DNA of 44,512 nt from HGM05190 sp964394205 (GCA_964394205.1 CAYMVS010000014.1:1-44512), one strand, 5' to 3'; shown: positions 1 to 7,670, counted from the stretch's first letter. Notes: generated by a model not told the origin, from the sequence alone. A program made the numbers and translations.

Positions 1-21
1 GTCGGCGAGTTTGTCGCTCAT
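1..21 (-). CDS. possible 5' end of a minus-strand gene leaving the window
   Basis: Read on the minus strand, the first 21 bases give ATG followed by an open frame encoding MSDKLAD, which runs off the left edge. The peptide looks like an ordinary protein N-terminus, but seven codons are too few to identify a family. No Bacteroidetes-type -7 element was found just upstream. It could equally be a chance start codon. It is listed because it would explain the 270-base stretch to its right as its leader. Confidence 0.25.
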
Positions 22-295
22 AGAACGGTACACACAGCCTCGGTCTTGAGGTGTTACGCCTGTGGGCTACACACCTCATGGCCTCGACTATGTGCTAATA
101 TTGTCTCGCGCGCTCCACGGCTTTCCCGTTACATTGCTCCCCATTCCTCCCGGCTCTGCCACCACCGGCCCAGTCCGCTGACTGCATATCGCCGCCTCGG
201 GCTCTATCGCTGCACTGCTCGCCAATCCTCAAGGTTACTCGGCTGCGGGCCCTGTCTGCTGACCCTAAATGGTTTCAGCAGGGTCATGTTGTGAC
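22..295. other. intergenic stretch with hairpins, possible structured RNA or leader
   Basis: No convincing gene lies here. An 82-codon plus-strand open frame (46-294) is rich in Ser, Arg, Leu, His and Cys and reads like translated non-coding DNA. The strands are strongly asymmetric (pyrimidine-rich plus, purine-rich minus). Hairpins are visible: GAGGTGT (48-54) pairs with ACACCTC (71-77) around an inner GCC/GGC stem. Near 258-287 two mutually exclusive inverted repeats overlap: CTGCTGA/TCAGCAG and GACCCT/AGGGTC. It may be a leader of the gene at 1-21 or a small RNA; I do not recognise a known RNA family. Confidence 0.3.
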
Positions 296-327
296 AAAGG
301 CGAGACCCGGGTTGGGGTCTCGCCTTT
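296..327. terminator. strong hairpin terminator downstream of the ppiD-like gene
   Basis: A perfect 13-bp stem (296-308 with 315-327, arm AAAGGCGAGACCC) closes a 6-base loop. It lies 27 bases past the stop codon of the ppiD-like gene. The stem ends in AAA/TTT, so it can serve both strands. Confidence 0.75.
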
Positions 328-353
328 GAAGTATGGGATAAGTTTTCCGGCTA

Positions 354-2435
354 TCAGTTCTGTTGACCGAAGAACTTGAGGATGTTGTTTGTGATCTTGT
401 TGTTGCCAAGCAGGATGGCGGGGATGTTGCGCATCAGGGCCTGGGCGCCGCGTGTCTGATAGTACTGCATCGATGCCTCCTCCTCGTTGAAGGGACGGGC
501 CGACTTCTCAACATTGGTGATGTCAAACACAATCACGCCGGCATTTGCCTTGACGGGACCGACCACGGTGCCGGGCTTGGCGGTGGCGACGCGGGCGGTG
601 AGGTTGCTCTCGGCAGCGCCGATACCGGGGATGAAGAACTGGCCGAAGGTCACTGATGTGCTGTCGACGCTCACACCCATTGCTTTAGCATAGCCGGCAA
701 CATCTTTAGCTTTGCCTTTGTACTGGTTGATGAGCTGCTCGGCTTTCTTGTTGTTGCGGACGGTCGCTGTGAGCAATGCGTTGACCTGGGGATCAGTGTA
801 AGGTACAAATTCCTTATATATATCATTGAGGGCAACCACGATGAGCTGGTCGGACGACTCGTCGCCAAAGATGGGCGAAACCTGACCTTTCTTTGCCTTC
901 ATTGCCCATGCCACAGCGTCGCGCGAGTCCTCGATGCGTCCCAACTGGGGTGTCGAAGCGGTAACCTGTGTGGGTATCGAGGTGTAGTTGGCCGCAGCGG
1001 CGTTTTTGTTAAACTCCTCGGCGGTCTTGTTGTTGTCGATGAAGTTCTGGAGGTCTTCGGTGAGCTTGTTGATGGTGTTGGCCGACGGCTCGAGATCGTA
1101 GGTGATCACAGCGAGGTCATAGACAGGAACGGGGGCACGGCGGGTGCGGACACGGAACACGCGGCCGACCTCGGTCGCGGTGGTGTCGGGGGTAAAGAAA
1201 GTACCGGTTGCCGCACCAAGCAGTGTCTCGCGCAGGGTAGCGATTGAGGGGTCGGTAAGATTGACCCAGGTGCTGTCGCTTGCCTGGGCAACGATGGGCG
1301 ATGACATAGCGTCGGCCCAAGATGTGGCATTGGTGTTAAGGGCGTTGATGAGCGAGTCGATCTGTGCCTTTGAGCCTTGAACGGCGAGGAAGTCGACGTT
1401 GACCGAGTCAACCTCGGCGCTCTTGCCCAGCAGCTTGGCGATGGTGAACACGTCGCCGGCTGTGCTGACGAGTTTCACGTCGTTGACCGCTGCCGAGTCG
1501 GCAAATTTCTTTATCTGAGGATCGCGCAGAGCAGCGGCAGTGACTTTCTGACGGTCGCTGATAAAGCCTTCCAGGCCGTCGATGCCGGTGATGGCCTCGC
1601 TTTGACGGAGAGCAAGGATGGCGTCGTCGACAGCCTTGCGGGCGGCAGCGCGGTCTTCATTTGAAGGAGCGACGCTGACGGTGATATAGTTGACCGAACG
1701 TGTCGGCTCGTCGAGACGATAGCGGTTGCGGGTCTTTTCCCACTCGGCTTTGATCTCGGCCTCGGTCACGTCGATCTTGTCGTCGGGTATAGCCGAGAAA
1801 TCTTTTTTGGCGTATGCGATGTGGTTGGTGATCGCATTCTCGTCATACATTGCCTTGGCATCGAGCTTGTTGGCAACCAAAGTGCCGGCAAAGAGGTTCT
1901 GAAACTTCATTGAGAGCAGCTGCTCCTCGATCTGCTTCTCCAGGTCGATCCAGTATTGTTTGAGTTGCTGGGCCTGCTCGGGCTGAAGATTATATTTGGC
2001 GGGGTTGAAAGCCATGTCGTGGGCCACAGCAGCGCTCTCGATGCCGGTTTGCTGCTGAACCATCTGGTTGACATACTGGCTTTGGGCGCCGAGCATAGCC
2101 TCGGTGAGCTCGGCCGGGGTCACCGTCAGGCCAAGTTTCTCAACCTCTTCGTTGAAAAGGGCCTCGGTGATCATCTGCTGAAGCACCTGCTCCTGAAGCA
2201 CAGCCTGGTCGACCTTTTGGCCGCTCTGCTGATACTGCTGGTTGACCTGCTCCATGCGACGTTGAAATTCCTGAACGTTGATTTTGTGGCCGGCCACCTT
2301 GGCGATGGTGGTGCCGGTTCCAAAGAGAGTACGGCCCGAGGTGAAGAAGTCGCCGATGATGAAGGCGAGCAGCGCGAGGCCGATGATGACGAGCAAGAAT
2401 ACTGACTTGCTTCTGATTTTTTCAAGTGTTGCCAT
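354..2435 (-). CDS. PpiD/SurA-like periplasmic peptidylprolyl isomerase (chaperone)
   Basis: The 693-residue product is an inner-membrane-anchored periplasmic folding factor of the SurA_N/PpiD type, expected to help outer-membrane and periplasmic proteins fold. Residues about 10-31 form one hydrophobic anchor after a short basic N-terminus, giving a cytoplasmic N-terminus and periplasmic body. The following region (about 45-230) has the Gln-rich helical SurA-N character, including EFQRRMEQVNQQYQQ and a LTVTPAEL segment. The middle and C-terminal parts (about 340-640) look like parvulin-type rotamase domains, but I cannot confirm their active-site residues by eye. Length fits Bacteroidales homologues of about 700 residues. 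It is monocistronic, with its own promoter at 2526-2556 and a terminator at 296-327. Family assignment is firm; substrates are unknown. Confidence 0.88.
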   Translation of the reverse strand: MATLEKIRSKSVFLLVIIGLALLAFIIGDFFTSGRTLFGTGTTIAKVAGHKINVQEFQRRMEQVNQQYQQSGQKVDQAVLQEQVLQQMITEALFNEEVEKLGLTVTPAELTEAMLGAQSQYVNQMVQQQTGIESAAVAHDMAFNPAKYNLQPEQAQQLKQYWIDLEKQIEEQLLSMKFQNLFAGTLVANKLDAKAMYDENAITNHIAYAKKDFSAIPDDKIDVTEAEIKAEWEKTRNRYRLDEPTRSVNYITVSVAPSNEDRAAARKAVDDAILALRQSEAITGIDGLEGFISDRQKVTAAALRDPQIKKFADSAAVNDVKLVSTAGDVFTIAKLLGKSAEVDSVNVDFLAVQGSKAQIDSLINALNTNATSWADAMSSPIVAQASDSTWVNLTDPSIATLRETLLGAATGTFFTPDTTATEVGRVFRVRTRRAPVPVYDLAVITYDLEPSANTINKLTEDLQNFIDNNKTAEEFNKNAAAANYTSIPTQVTASTPQLGRIEDSRDAVAWAMKAKKGQVSPIFGDESSDQLIVVALNDIYKEFVPYTDPQVNALLTATVRNNKKAEQLINQYKGKAKDVAGYAKAMGVSVDSTSVTFGQFFIPGIGAAESNLTARVATAKPGTVVGPVKANAGVIVFDITNVEKSARPFNEEEASMQYYQTRGAQALMRNIPAILLGNNKITNNILKFFGQQN

Positions 2436-2525
2436 TTATTAATGTATAATGATTTTACGTCGTCAGTGCACTGCAAGAGACCCGGTTGACGGGCACCCCA
2501 CAGCGCATTTTGCATTTAAAGCGCA

Positions 2526-2556
2526 CAAAGATACATCTTTTCGTGCATGTTTCAAA
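2526..2556 (-). promoter_or_regulatory. Bacteroidetes-type promoter of the ppiD-like gene
   Basis: On the minus strand TTTG (2553-2556) is followed by 19 bases and TATCTTTG (2526-2533). This is an exact fit to the TTTG/TAnnTTTG consensus of the Bacteroidetes housekeeping sigma factor. The predicted start near 2519 leaves a leader of about 85 bases before the ATG. Confidence 0.75.
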
Positions 2557-2628
2557 GATTTTTTAAAAAAAATGGGGCAACCAACTTCAAATTGCTCTCA
2601 AAGGGGGCACCCATGGTGTCGTCGGCGC

Positions 2629-2663
2629 AAAAAAAATCAAGGCCACGACATGACCTTGATTTT
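2629..2663 (-). terminator. intrinsic terminator of the small secreted protein gene
   Basis: A perfect 10-bp stem (CCTTGATTTT at 2654-2663 with AAAATCAAGG at 2633-2642, 11-base loop) is followed on the minus strand by a run of eight U (2629-2636). It lies 34 bases past the stop codon of the gene at 2697-3278. Confidence 0.85.
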
Positions 2664-2696
2664 AGAGCCTTACGGCTGATGGCGCGAAGCTCAATT

Positions 2697-3278
2697 TTAT
2701 TTCTTATAGTCCTTGTTCCAAATAAATATCGAGCCATAATCGCTGATTGTTGTCCCAAAATCCATGCAATTAAACTGGTCGTCATACAAATCACCTCGAG
2801 TGTCGGCACTATCATATTTGTAACCCATCTTCAGGCAGTTATTGATGAACTTACGACTGTCGGACTCTTTCTTAAAGGTAATCTCGACACGGCCGTCGCG
2901 TATATAGACACGATCATCGTCGGTTGGCCCGACAAAGTAGTAATAGTCAGTTTGATACTCTTTACATCTCACGTCGGGATAGAGCGTGGTGACCTTGCCC
3001 GACTGCACTTTCTCAAATCTGTATCCTATAGCCTTGAGGTTGCTGAAGATCTCGGCGGTGTCTCTCAACACAATGGCTCGGCCACACTCTTTGTGTGAAT
3101 TGTCATACTTGCAAAACACCTCGATATTGAGACCCGTAGAGGCCCCGGGCCGGGCGGCGGTTTTGGTTGTGGTGGTTCGCTTGACGGCACGGCGTGTTTT
3201 CTTGTTGGCGGCATCGACGTTGATGGCAAATACGCCGGCGACAACGACAGCCATCAATAGCATTAAGACTCTCTTCAT
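2697..3278 (-). CDS. secreted protein of unknown function (193 residues)
   Basis: I do not recognise a family. The N-terminus is a clear Sec signal peptide (MKR, then a hydrophobic stretch to about residue 23 ending FAINVDAA). A basic Lys/Arg/Thr-rich linker follows (about 25-45), then a roughly 145-residue domain rich in Tyr, Asp and Lys with four Cys (in FCKYD, KECGR, VRCKE and NNCLK) and a fifth near the C-terminus. The even Cys spread would fit disulfides in the periplasm, which is inference. The gene stands alone with a textbook promoter and terminator, so it is expressed independently of its neighbours. Confidence 0.8.
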   Translation of the reverse strand: MKRVLMLLMAVVVAGVFAINVDAANKKTRRAVKRTTTTKTAARPGASTGLNIEVFCKYDNSHKECGRAIVLRDTAEIFSNLKAIGYRFEKVQSGKVTTLYPDVRCKEYQTDYYYFVGPTDDDRVYIRDGRVEITFKKESDSRKFINNCLKMGYKYDSADTRGDLYDDQFNCMDFGTTISDYGSIFIWNKDYKK

Positions 3279-3323
3279 GATTGTTTCTTGAGGTTAATAA
3301 ATAATTTGTTTAGTTGTAAGCCA

Positions 3324-3355
3324 CAAATATATAACAGTTTAATTACATAACCAAA
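3324..3355 (-). promoter_or_regulatory. promoter of the small secreted protein gene
   Basis: Minus-strand TTTG (3352-3355), 20-base spacer, TATATTTG (3324-3331): an exact consensus match. The start site would be near 3317, about 39 bases before the ATG at 3278. Confidence 0.75.
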
Positions 3356-3409
3356 CAATTCAATCACAAATTATTTAAACCGGTCGGCCAAAGGCATCGG
3401 CAAGTCACA

Positions 3410-4732
3410 TCAGCAGGTGGCGAAGGCGCTCCTGAGGGTGTCGACCATGTCGAGTTTTTCCCAGGTGAACAGCTCGACCGTGACCTCCTTGACCGAGCCG
3501 TCGGGCATCGCAATATGCTTGACGACGGTGTGTGGCTCACGCCCGACGTGACCGTAGGAAGCGGTCTCGCGATAGATCGGGTTGCGCAACTTAAGCCGTC
3601 GCTCGATTGCCGCGGGGCGCATGTCAAACAGTCGCCCTACTATATCAGAGATCTCTGCATCGGTCATGTCAACCTTGGCTGTGCCGCGGGTGTCGACATA
3701 GAGACTCACCGGCTCGGCAACGCCGATGGCGTAGGCCACCTGGACCAATGCCTGGGAGGCGATGCCCGCGGCGACGAGATTTTTGGCTATATGGCGGGCG
3801 GCGTAGGCTGCCGAGCGGTCTACCTTTGACGGGTCTTTGCCCGAGAAAGCACCACCGCCGTGGGCGCCGCGTCCCCCATAGGTGTCGACGATGATTTTGC
3901 GTCCGGTCAAGCCGGTGTCGCCGTGGGGCCCTCCGATGACAAACTTGCCGGTGGGATTGACGTGGAGTATATAGTCCTCGTCGATCATGTCGGCCAACTC
4001 TTTGGGCAAGCGGGACTTGACACGGGGGATGAGCACCCGGCGGACATCCTGCTCGATGCGGTCGAGCATACGGGCGTCGGCCTCGGCCTGTGTCAGGCCC
4101 TCGCCAGGTGTCACAAACTCGTCGTGCTGGGTGGAGACCACAATCGTGTGGACGCGAACAGGCCGACCATCAGCGTCATATTCCACCGTCACCTGACTTT
4201 TAGAGTCGGGGCGCAGGTAAGAGCGCGTGTGCCCGTGGGGGTCGGTCCATGTCATCTCGCGACCCTCGCGGCGTATCTCAGCCAACTCCTTGAGCAGCAG
4301 ATGGCTCAGGTCGATAGCCAACGGCATGTAGCGCGAAGTCTCGTTGCATGCATAGCCAAACATCATGCCCTGGTCGCCGGCACCCTGATTGTCGGCCTCG
4401 TCGCGCTCCACACCACGGTTGATGTCGGCGCTCTGCCCGTGGATAGCCGACAGGAATCCACAAGAGTCGGCATCAAACTTAAGCTCGGCGCGATCATAGC
4501 CGATAGTCTTGATGACATCGCGCGCTATCGCCGCGTGGTCGACCACAGCGCGGCTCTTCACCTCACCGGCCACGATAACCTGACCGGTGGTAACCAACGT
4601 TTCACACGCAACCTTTGACGCCGGGTCGAGCGCCAGATACTGATCGAGAACAGCGTCCGAAATCTGATCGGCGACCTTGTCGGGATGCCCCTCGCTGACC
4701 GACTCGCTTGTAAAAAGATAGTTTTTAACCAT
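3410..4732 (-). CDS. metK: S-adenosylmethionine synthetase
   Basis: This 440-residue cytoplasmic enzyme makes S-adenosylmethionine from methionine and ATP with release of phosphate and diphosphate. Diagnostic segments are intact: GHPDK at residues 15-19, the ATP-binding GAGDQG at 117-122, and the glycine-rich GGGAFSGKDPSKVDRS loop in the C-terminal third. The length fits Bacteroidales MetK (about 430). The chosen ATG follows a long leader of about 185 bases that contains a SAM-II-type aptamer, an antiterminator and a terminator (4755-4908). Synthesis of the enzyme is therefore probably shut off by its own product. It is a single-gene unit. Confidence 0.97.
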   Translation of the reverse strand: MVKNYLFTSESVSEGHPDKVADQISDAVLDQYLALDPASKVACETLVTTGQVIVAGEVKSRAVVDHAAIARDVIKTIGYDRAELKFDADSCGFLSAIHGQSADINRGVERDEADNQGAGDQGMMFGYACNETSRYMPLAIDLSHLLLKELAEIRREGREMTWTDPHGHTRSYLRPDSKSQVTVEYDADGRPVRVHTIVVSTQHDEFVTPGEGLTQAEADARMLDRIEQDVRRVLIPRVKSRLPKELADMIDEDYILHVNPTGKFVIGGPHGDTGLTGRKIIVDTYGGRGAHGGGAFSGKDPSKVDRSAAYAARHIAKNLVAAGIASQALVQVAYAIGVAEPVSLYVDTRGTAKVDMTDAEISDIVGRLFDMRPAAIERRLKLRNPIYRETASYGHVGREPHTVVKHIAMPDGSVKEVTVELFTWEKLDMVDTLRSAFATC

Positions 4733-4754
4733 ATTTTCAAACAGTTATATATAC

Positions 4755-4803
4755 AAAAAAATCGCAAGTGGCGCGGCTTGAAAAGCACACGGCGCTTGCA
4801 ACC
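4755..4803 (-). terminator. expression-platform terminator of the metK riboswitch
   Basis: On the minus strand GCAAG (4795-4799) pairs with CTTGC (4764-4768). The stem continues CGC (4792-4794) with GCG (4772-4774) across a 3-base bulge, and an inner GCTT/AAGC hairpin caps it. Seven U follow (4755-4761). The 5' arm overlaps GGUUGCAAGC (4794-4803), which is the exact complement of GCUUGCAACC in the aptamer (4881-4890). Pairing between those two segments would block this terminator, so the two folds are mutually exclusive. Confidence 0.7.
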
Positions 4804-4855
4804 TTTCTGTTGGCGGGACATTATCAACGGTTTTGAGACACAGCCCGCGCGAAGT

Positions 4856-4908
4856 GCAGTTTTAGCATTTTTTTGGGAGTGGTTGCAAGCAGCCAAATTT
4901 GTCCACTC
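4856..4908 (-). promoter_or_regulatory. SAM-II riboswitch aptamer in the metK leader
   Basis: The minus-strand RNA shows the SAM-II (metA/SAM_alpha) layout. P1 is GAGUGG (4903-4908) with CCACUC (4877-4882). The loop holds AUUUGGC and the conserved GCUUGCAA. An A-rich linker and UGCUAAA follow. The pseudoknot is UUUGGC (4892-4897) with GCUAAA (4861-4866). It begins about 10 bases after the predicted transcription start and sits before the SAM synthetase gene, the expected regulon member. Recognition is from memory of the consensus; a covariance-model search was not possible. Confidence 0.8.
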
Positions 4909-4924
4909 TGCCCTAAAGCGACCG

Positions 4925-4956
4925 CAAAGTTACAAACACCCCTCCACACAACCAAA
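4925..4956 (-). promoter_or_regulatory. metK promoter
   Basis: Minus-strand TTTG (4953-4956), 20-base spacer, TAACTTTG (4925-4932): exact consensus. The start near 4918 places the SAM-II aptamer at the very 5' end of the transcript. Confidence 0.8.
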
Positions 4957-4991
4957 CTTTTTCTGTTAAAAAACCACCCAAAAATTTTTTT

Positions 4992-5018
4992 ATAAGTTTT
5001 ATAAGTTTTATAAGTCTT
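4992..5018. repeat. 9-bp tandem repeat, three units
   Basis: ATAAGTTTT occurs at 4992-5000 and 5001-5009, with a variant ATAAGTCTT at 5010-5018. It sits directly after the 3' end of the broken four-helix-bundle gene. Confidence 0.7.
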
Positions 5019-5024
5019 ATTATT

Positions 5025-5410
5025 TTAACAGCCCCGGTGGTTTTTTCGAGCTGCAGTCATAGCCTCCTCTATACCGCCCTCGACAATAAACTTGGCTTCA
5101 ATTTTCTTTAGAACCTTGGCAAGCATTGCATCCATCTGGCGGATTTGGGTTATCATAATATTGGCAACCGTCTCATTAGTGTGTTCGCGGCATTTGGCGA
5201 CAAAATCTCTCGGTTGGTCATTTCTAATGCAGTATTGCCGGGTCGAGAGTGTGCGCGGGTCATCGGGGCTTCATATCTCTAAATCACTTTGCCGCAGATA
5301 ATCGTCATAATCTTCCAGTAACTCTCTCACAGACCCTCGTGCAACTCCTAATAACATCAGATATTATCACCGACTTCTTATAAACATTCCAGTCTGTATA
5401 AGCTCCTGCT
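5025..5410 (-). pseudogene. decayed four-helix-bundle (S23/IVS-like) protein gene
   Basis: On the minus strand one frame reads from about 5350 to a TAA at 5025-5027. It contains VARGSVRELLEDYDDYLRQ, then an in-frame TGA (5271-5273) where Trp would be expected, then SPDDPRTLSTRQYCIRND and a further 65 residues. The block from VARGSVRELLEDYDDYL onwards matches the C-terminal part of four helix bundle suffix-domain proteins common in Bacteroidales. Upstream, in another frame, GAYTDWNVYKKSVIISDVI looks like a piece of the N-terminal half, so the middle has been lost with a frameshift. The three lesions make a functional product unlikely. The stretch is AT-richer than its flanks. Confidence 0.65.
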
Positions 5411-5464
5411 ATTTAGAGAAATGAGTACATTTTTACTGAAGAAACAAAATGCTAAGAGGGAATT

Positions 5465-5971
5465 TTAGAAACGGGTGTAGTGGAGCAGGCGGTATGGGAT
5501 GCCGCTGCGTGAATCGTGCAGCAAGGGTGTGTCAGGGTTGGTGAGTCTCCAGCGGGTGGTGTCAATGTCAGGGAAAAATGTGTCGGCCTCTACCCCGGGG
5601 GCAACCTCGACAACCGTCAGCTCGAGGTCGGTGGCGCGGTCGATGGACTGCCGATAGATCTCGCCGCCGCCAATGACCATGATGTTGTCGCCGCCGTCAC
5701 AGTGTGCGGCCTGCTCAAGGGCGCTGTCGACCGACCCGGCTCTCAAAACGCCCTGTGGCAGAGGATAGCCGGCGTTGCGGGTGATGACAATGTTTGTTCG
5801 GCCGGGCAGCGGCCGTTTGGGAAATGACCCATAGGTCTTGCGACCCATGACGATGGGGTGGCCCATGGTGTACTCCTTGAAGTGACGCATGTCGTCGCGC
5901 AGGCTGTAGAGCAGCCTGTCGCCGGCGCCGAGCTCGCCTTTCGGGCCTATCACAGCAACAAGTGTTATCAT
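5465..5971 (-). CDS. folA: dihydrofolate reductase
   Basis: The 168-residue enzyme reduces dihydrofolate to tetrahydrofolate with NADPH, regenerating the cofactor oxidised by ThyA. Visible features are the N-terminal strand MITLVAVIG, the substrate-binding helix with the probable catalytic acid D27 (SLRDDMRHFK), the NADPH-binding GRKTYGSF and PLPGRTNIVIT segments, and the GGGEIY motif near residue 100. The start overlaps the thyA stop by 4 bases (ATGA-type), so the two are translationally coupled. It is the last gene of porV-ispF-4Fe4S-thyA-folA. Confidence 0.96.
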   Translation of the reverse strand: MITLVAVIGPKGELGAGDRLLYSLRDDMRHFKEYTMGHPIVMGRKTYGSFPKRPLPGRTNIVITRNAGYPLPQGVLRAGSVDSALEQAAHCDGGDNIMVIGGGEIYRQSIDRATDLELTVVEVAPGVEADTFFPDIDTTRWRLTNPDTPLLHDSRSGIPYRLLHYTRF

Positions 5972-6762
5972 ACTGATACAGTGGCTTTAATGTGGGGCAT
6001 CGGATCATATCCCTCAAGCGTGAAATCACTTGCTTTGAAGTCAAATATCGACTTAACATCGGGGTTGAGCAGCATCTTGGGCAGCGGGCGGGGCTGGCGC
6101 GACAACTGCTCGCGGGCCTGGTCAAAATGGTTGCGATAGATGTGAGCGTCACCGAGGGTGTGCACAAAATCGCCCGCCTCGAGGCCGGTGACCTGTGCCA
6201 TCATCAGCAGCAACAACGCGTAGCTTGCGATGTTGAACGGCACTCCCAAAAAGCAGTCGGCGCTACGCTGATACAGCTGAAGGCTCAGCTTGCCGTCGGC
6301 CACATAAAACTGGAAGAAAGCGTGACACGGGGGGAGGTTCATGTTGTCGAGATCGGCCACATTCCATGCACTGACGATGATGCGCCGCGAGTCAGGATTG
6401 TTTTTTATGGTCTCGACCGCCTCGGCGATCTGGTCAATCGAGCCCCCCTTATAGTCGGGCCACGAGCGCCACTGATAGCCGTAGATATGCCCCAACGAGC
6501 CGTCGGGGTCGGCCCATTCATTCCAGATTCGGACACCATTGTCCTTGAGGTATTTCACGTTGGTGTCGCCGGCGAGAAACCATAGCAACTCGTGTATTAT
6601 CGACTTGAGGTGGAGCTTCTTGGTGGTCAGCAACGGAAACCCGTCGGCCATATTGAAGCGCATCTGGTAGCCGAACACACTGCGGGTGCCGGTGCCGGTG
6701 CGGTCGCTTTTGTCGACGCCGGCGGTCATGACATGGTTGAGAAGATCGAGATATTGTTTCAT
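5968..6762 (-). CDS. thyA: thymidylate synthase
   Basis: The 264-residue product matches the standard bacterial length. It methylates dUMP to dTMP using methylene-tetrahydrofolate. The catalytic Cys is C146 in NLPPCHAFFQFYV, and the RTGTGTRS phosphate loop (21-28), QRSADCFLGVPFN and the terminal MKATVSV-like end are present. It overlaps the 4Fe-4S gene upstream by 4 bases and folA downstream by 4 bases, forming a coupled thymidylate cycle pair. Confidence 0.97.
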   Translation of the reverse strand: MKQYLDLLNHVMTAGVDKSDRTGTGTRSVFGYQMRFNMADGFPLLTTKKLHLKSIIHELLWFLAGDTNVKYLKDNGVRIWNEWADPDGSLGHIYGYQWRSWPDYKGGSIDQIAEAVETIKNNPDSRRIIVSAWNVADLDNMNLPPCHAFFQFYVADGKLSLQLYQRSADCFLGVPFNIASYALLLLMMAQVTGLEAGDFVHTLGDAHIYRNHFDQAREQLSRQPRPLPKMLLNPDVKSIFDFKASDFTLEGYDPMPHIKATVSV

Positions 6763-7670
6763 CGTGTTAGGTTGACTTTGGAAATTTCACGGGTAGCCCG
6801 TCGGGCGGGTGTCACGCGACCGGCCGAGGGTGCCGACATGGCTGTCGCCGCCCGCCCCGGGGTACCCACCCGCTGCAGCATCGGCAGCGCGAGCTGATGG
6901 CGGTTTTTGGTATAGGTGATGGCCGAGTTGTCACAAACAGGCAGGCAATCGAAGCACACCACACAGCGGGTGCTGTCGACGGTGTGGTCACTGAGGTTGA
7001 TACACTGACTCTTACAGGCATACTCACACGCCCTGCACTGGGTGCACTTGTCGGTATTGATGTCAATTTTCATCACCGAGTAGCGCCCCAAGGCACCCAA
7101 CAAAGTACCGACGGGGCACACCGAGTTGCAATACAGACGTCCCCGCCGCCATGCAAAGATGCCAACGGCAATGAGGCAGGCGGCATCGACAACCGTCGCC
7201 ACCACACCTGCCGCCATGACGCGATCACGCGGCGACCAGTCGGTCACAAACCGGCTGTAAATCATGTAGGGGTCAATAAAGGAGGTGAACTGGGGAATAA
7301 CCACCACAAGACTTGCCCCGGTGGCAATAAGGATGAGGTTTCGTATCTGTGATTTGGCCTGGGCGTAACGATAGGGGCGGCGGTAGCGCTGCCGGCGAGT
7401 AAGGCGGGGCACACGGGCCACAATATCCTGAAACACACCCAGCGGGCAAAACACCGAGCAATAGACACGTCCCAACAAAAGAGTCAGCACCACCCATAAC
7501 ACGAGTGACGCCATCGAGAAAGCGGTGATGGCCGGGAGTATCTGCATGCGCTCCATCAGCTGACCAAGACCGGGCACCCCCAATGTCACGCCAAGCAGCG
7601 AGGCGTTGACTGCAAGAAACAGAACAACAGCCAAAATCACCCTGGTCAACCACAGCCTCTTCCCGTTCAT
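6759..7670 (-). CDS. 4Fe-4S membrane protein of the NapH/NosR/RdxA type
   Basis: The 303-residue protein is an integral membrane iron-sulfur protein, probably passing electrons across or along the inner membrane. The N-terminal half has several membrane segments carrying the paired motifs YCSVFCPLG (about residue 70) and YCNSVCPVG (about 183), as in Fer4_5/NapH proteins. Two ferredoxin-type clusters follow (CTQCRACEYAC and CVVCFDCLPVC). As I recall, Bacteroidales relatives run to about 500 residues with a second ferredoxin-bearing half. Here the protein ends soon after in a short basic Ala/Arg tail and runs straight into thyA with a 4-base overlap, so it appears naturally shortened. Its electron partner is unknown. 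Confidence 0.8.
   Translation of the reverse strand: MNGKRLWLTRVILAVVLFLAVNASLLGVTLGVPGLGQLMERMQILPAITAFSMASLVLWVVLTLLLGRVYCSVFCPLGVFQDIVARVPRLTRRQRYRRPYRYAQAKSQIRNLILIATGASLVVVIPQFTSFIDPYMIYSRFVTDWSPRDRVMAAGVVATVVDAACLIAVGIFAWRRGRLYCNSVCPVGTLLGALGRYSVMKIDINTDKCTQCRACEYACKSQCINLSDHTVDSTRCVVCFDCLPVCDNSAITYTKNRHQLALPMLQRVGTPGRAATAMSAPSAGRVTPARRATREISKVNLTR

Noticed and set aside
46..294. Plus-strand open frame of 82 codons
   Set aside because: Its composition (Ser/Arg/Leu/His/Cys) looks like translated non-coding DNA, with no signal, domain or promoter.
1..295. Cobalamin riboswitch, tmRNA or RNase P RNA at the left edge
   Set aside because: Some GGGAA and GTGG words appear on the minus strand, but the conserved motifs of these families are not in the right order; tmRNA tag and RNase P core sequences are absent.
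3860..4618. 252-codon plus-strand frame opposite metK
   Set aside because: It is a shadow of the GC-rich metK reading frame, which is unmistakable on the other strand.
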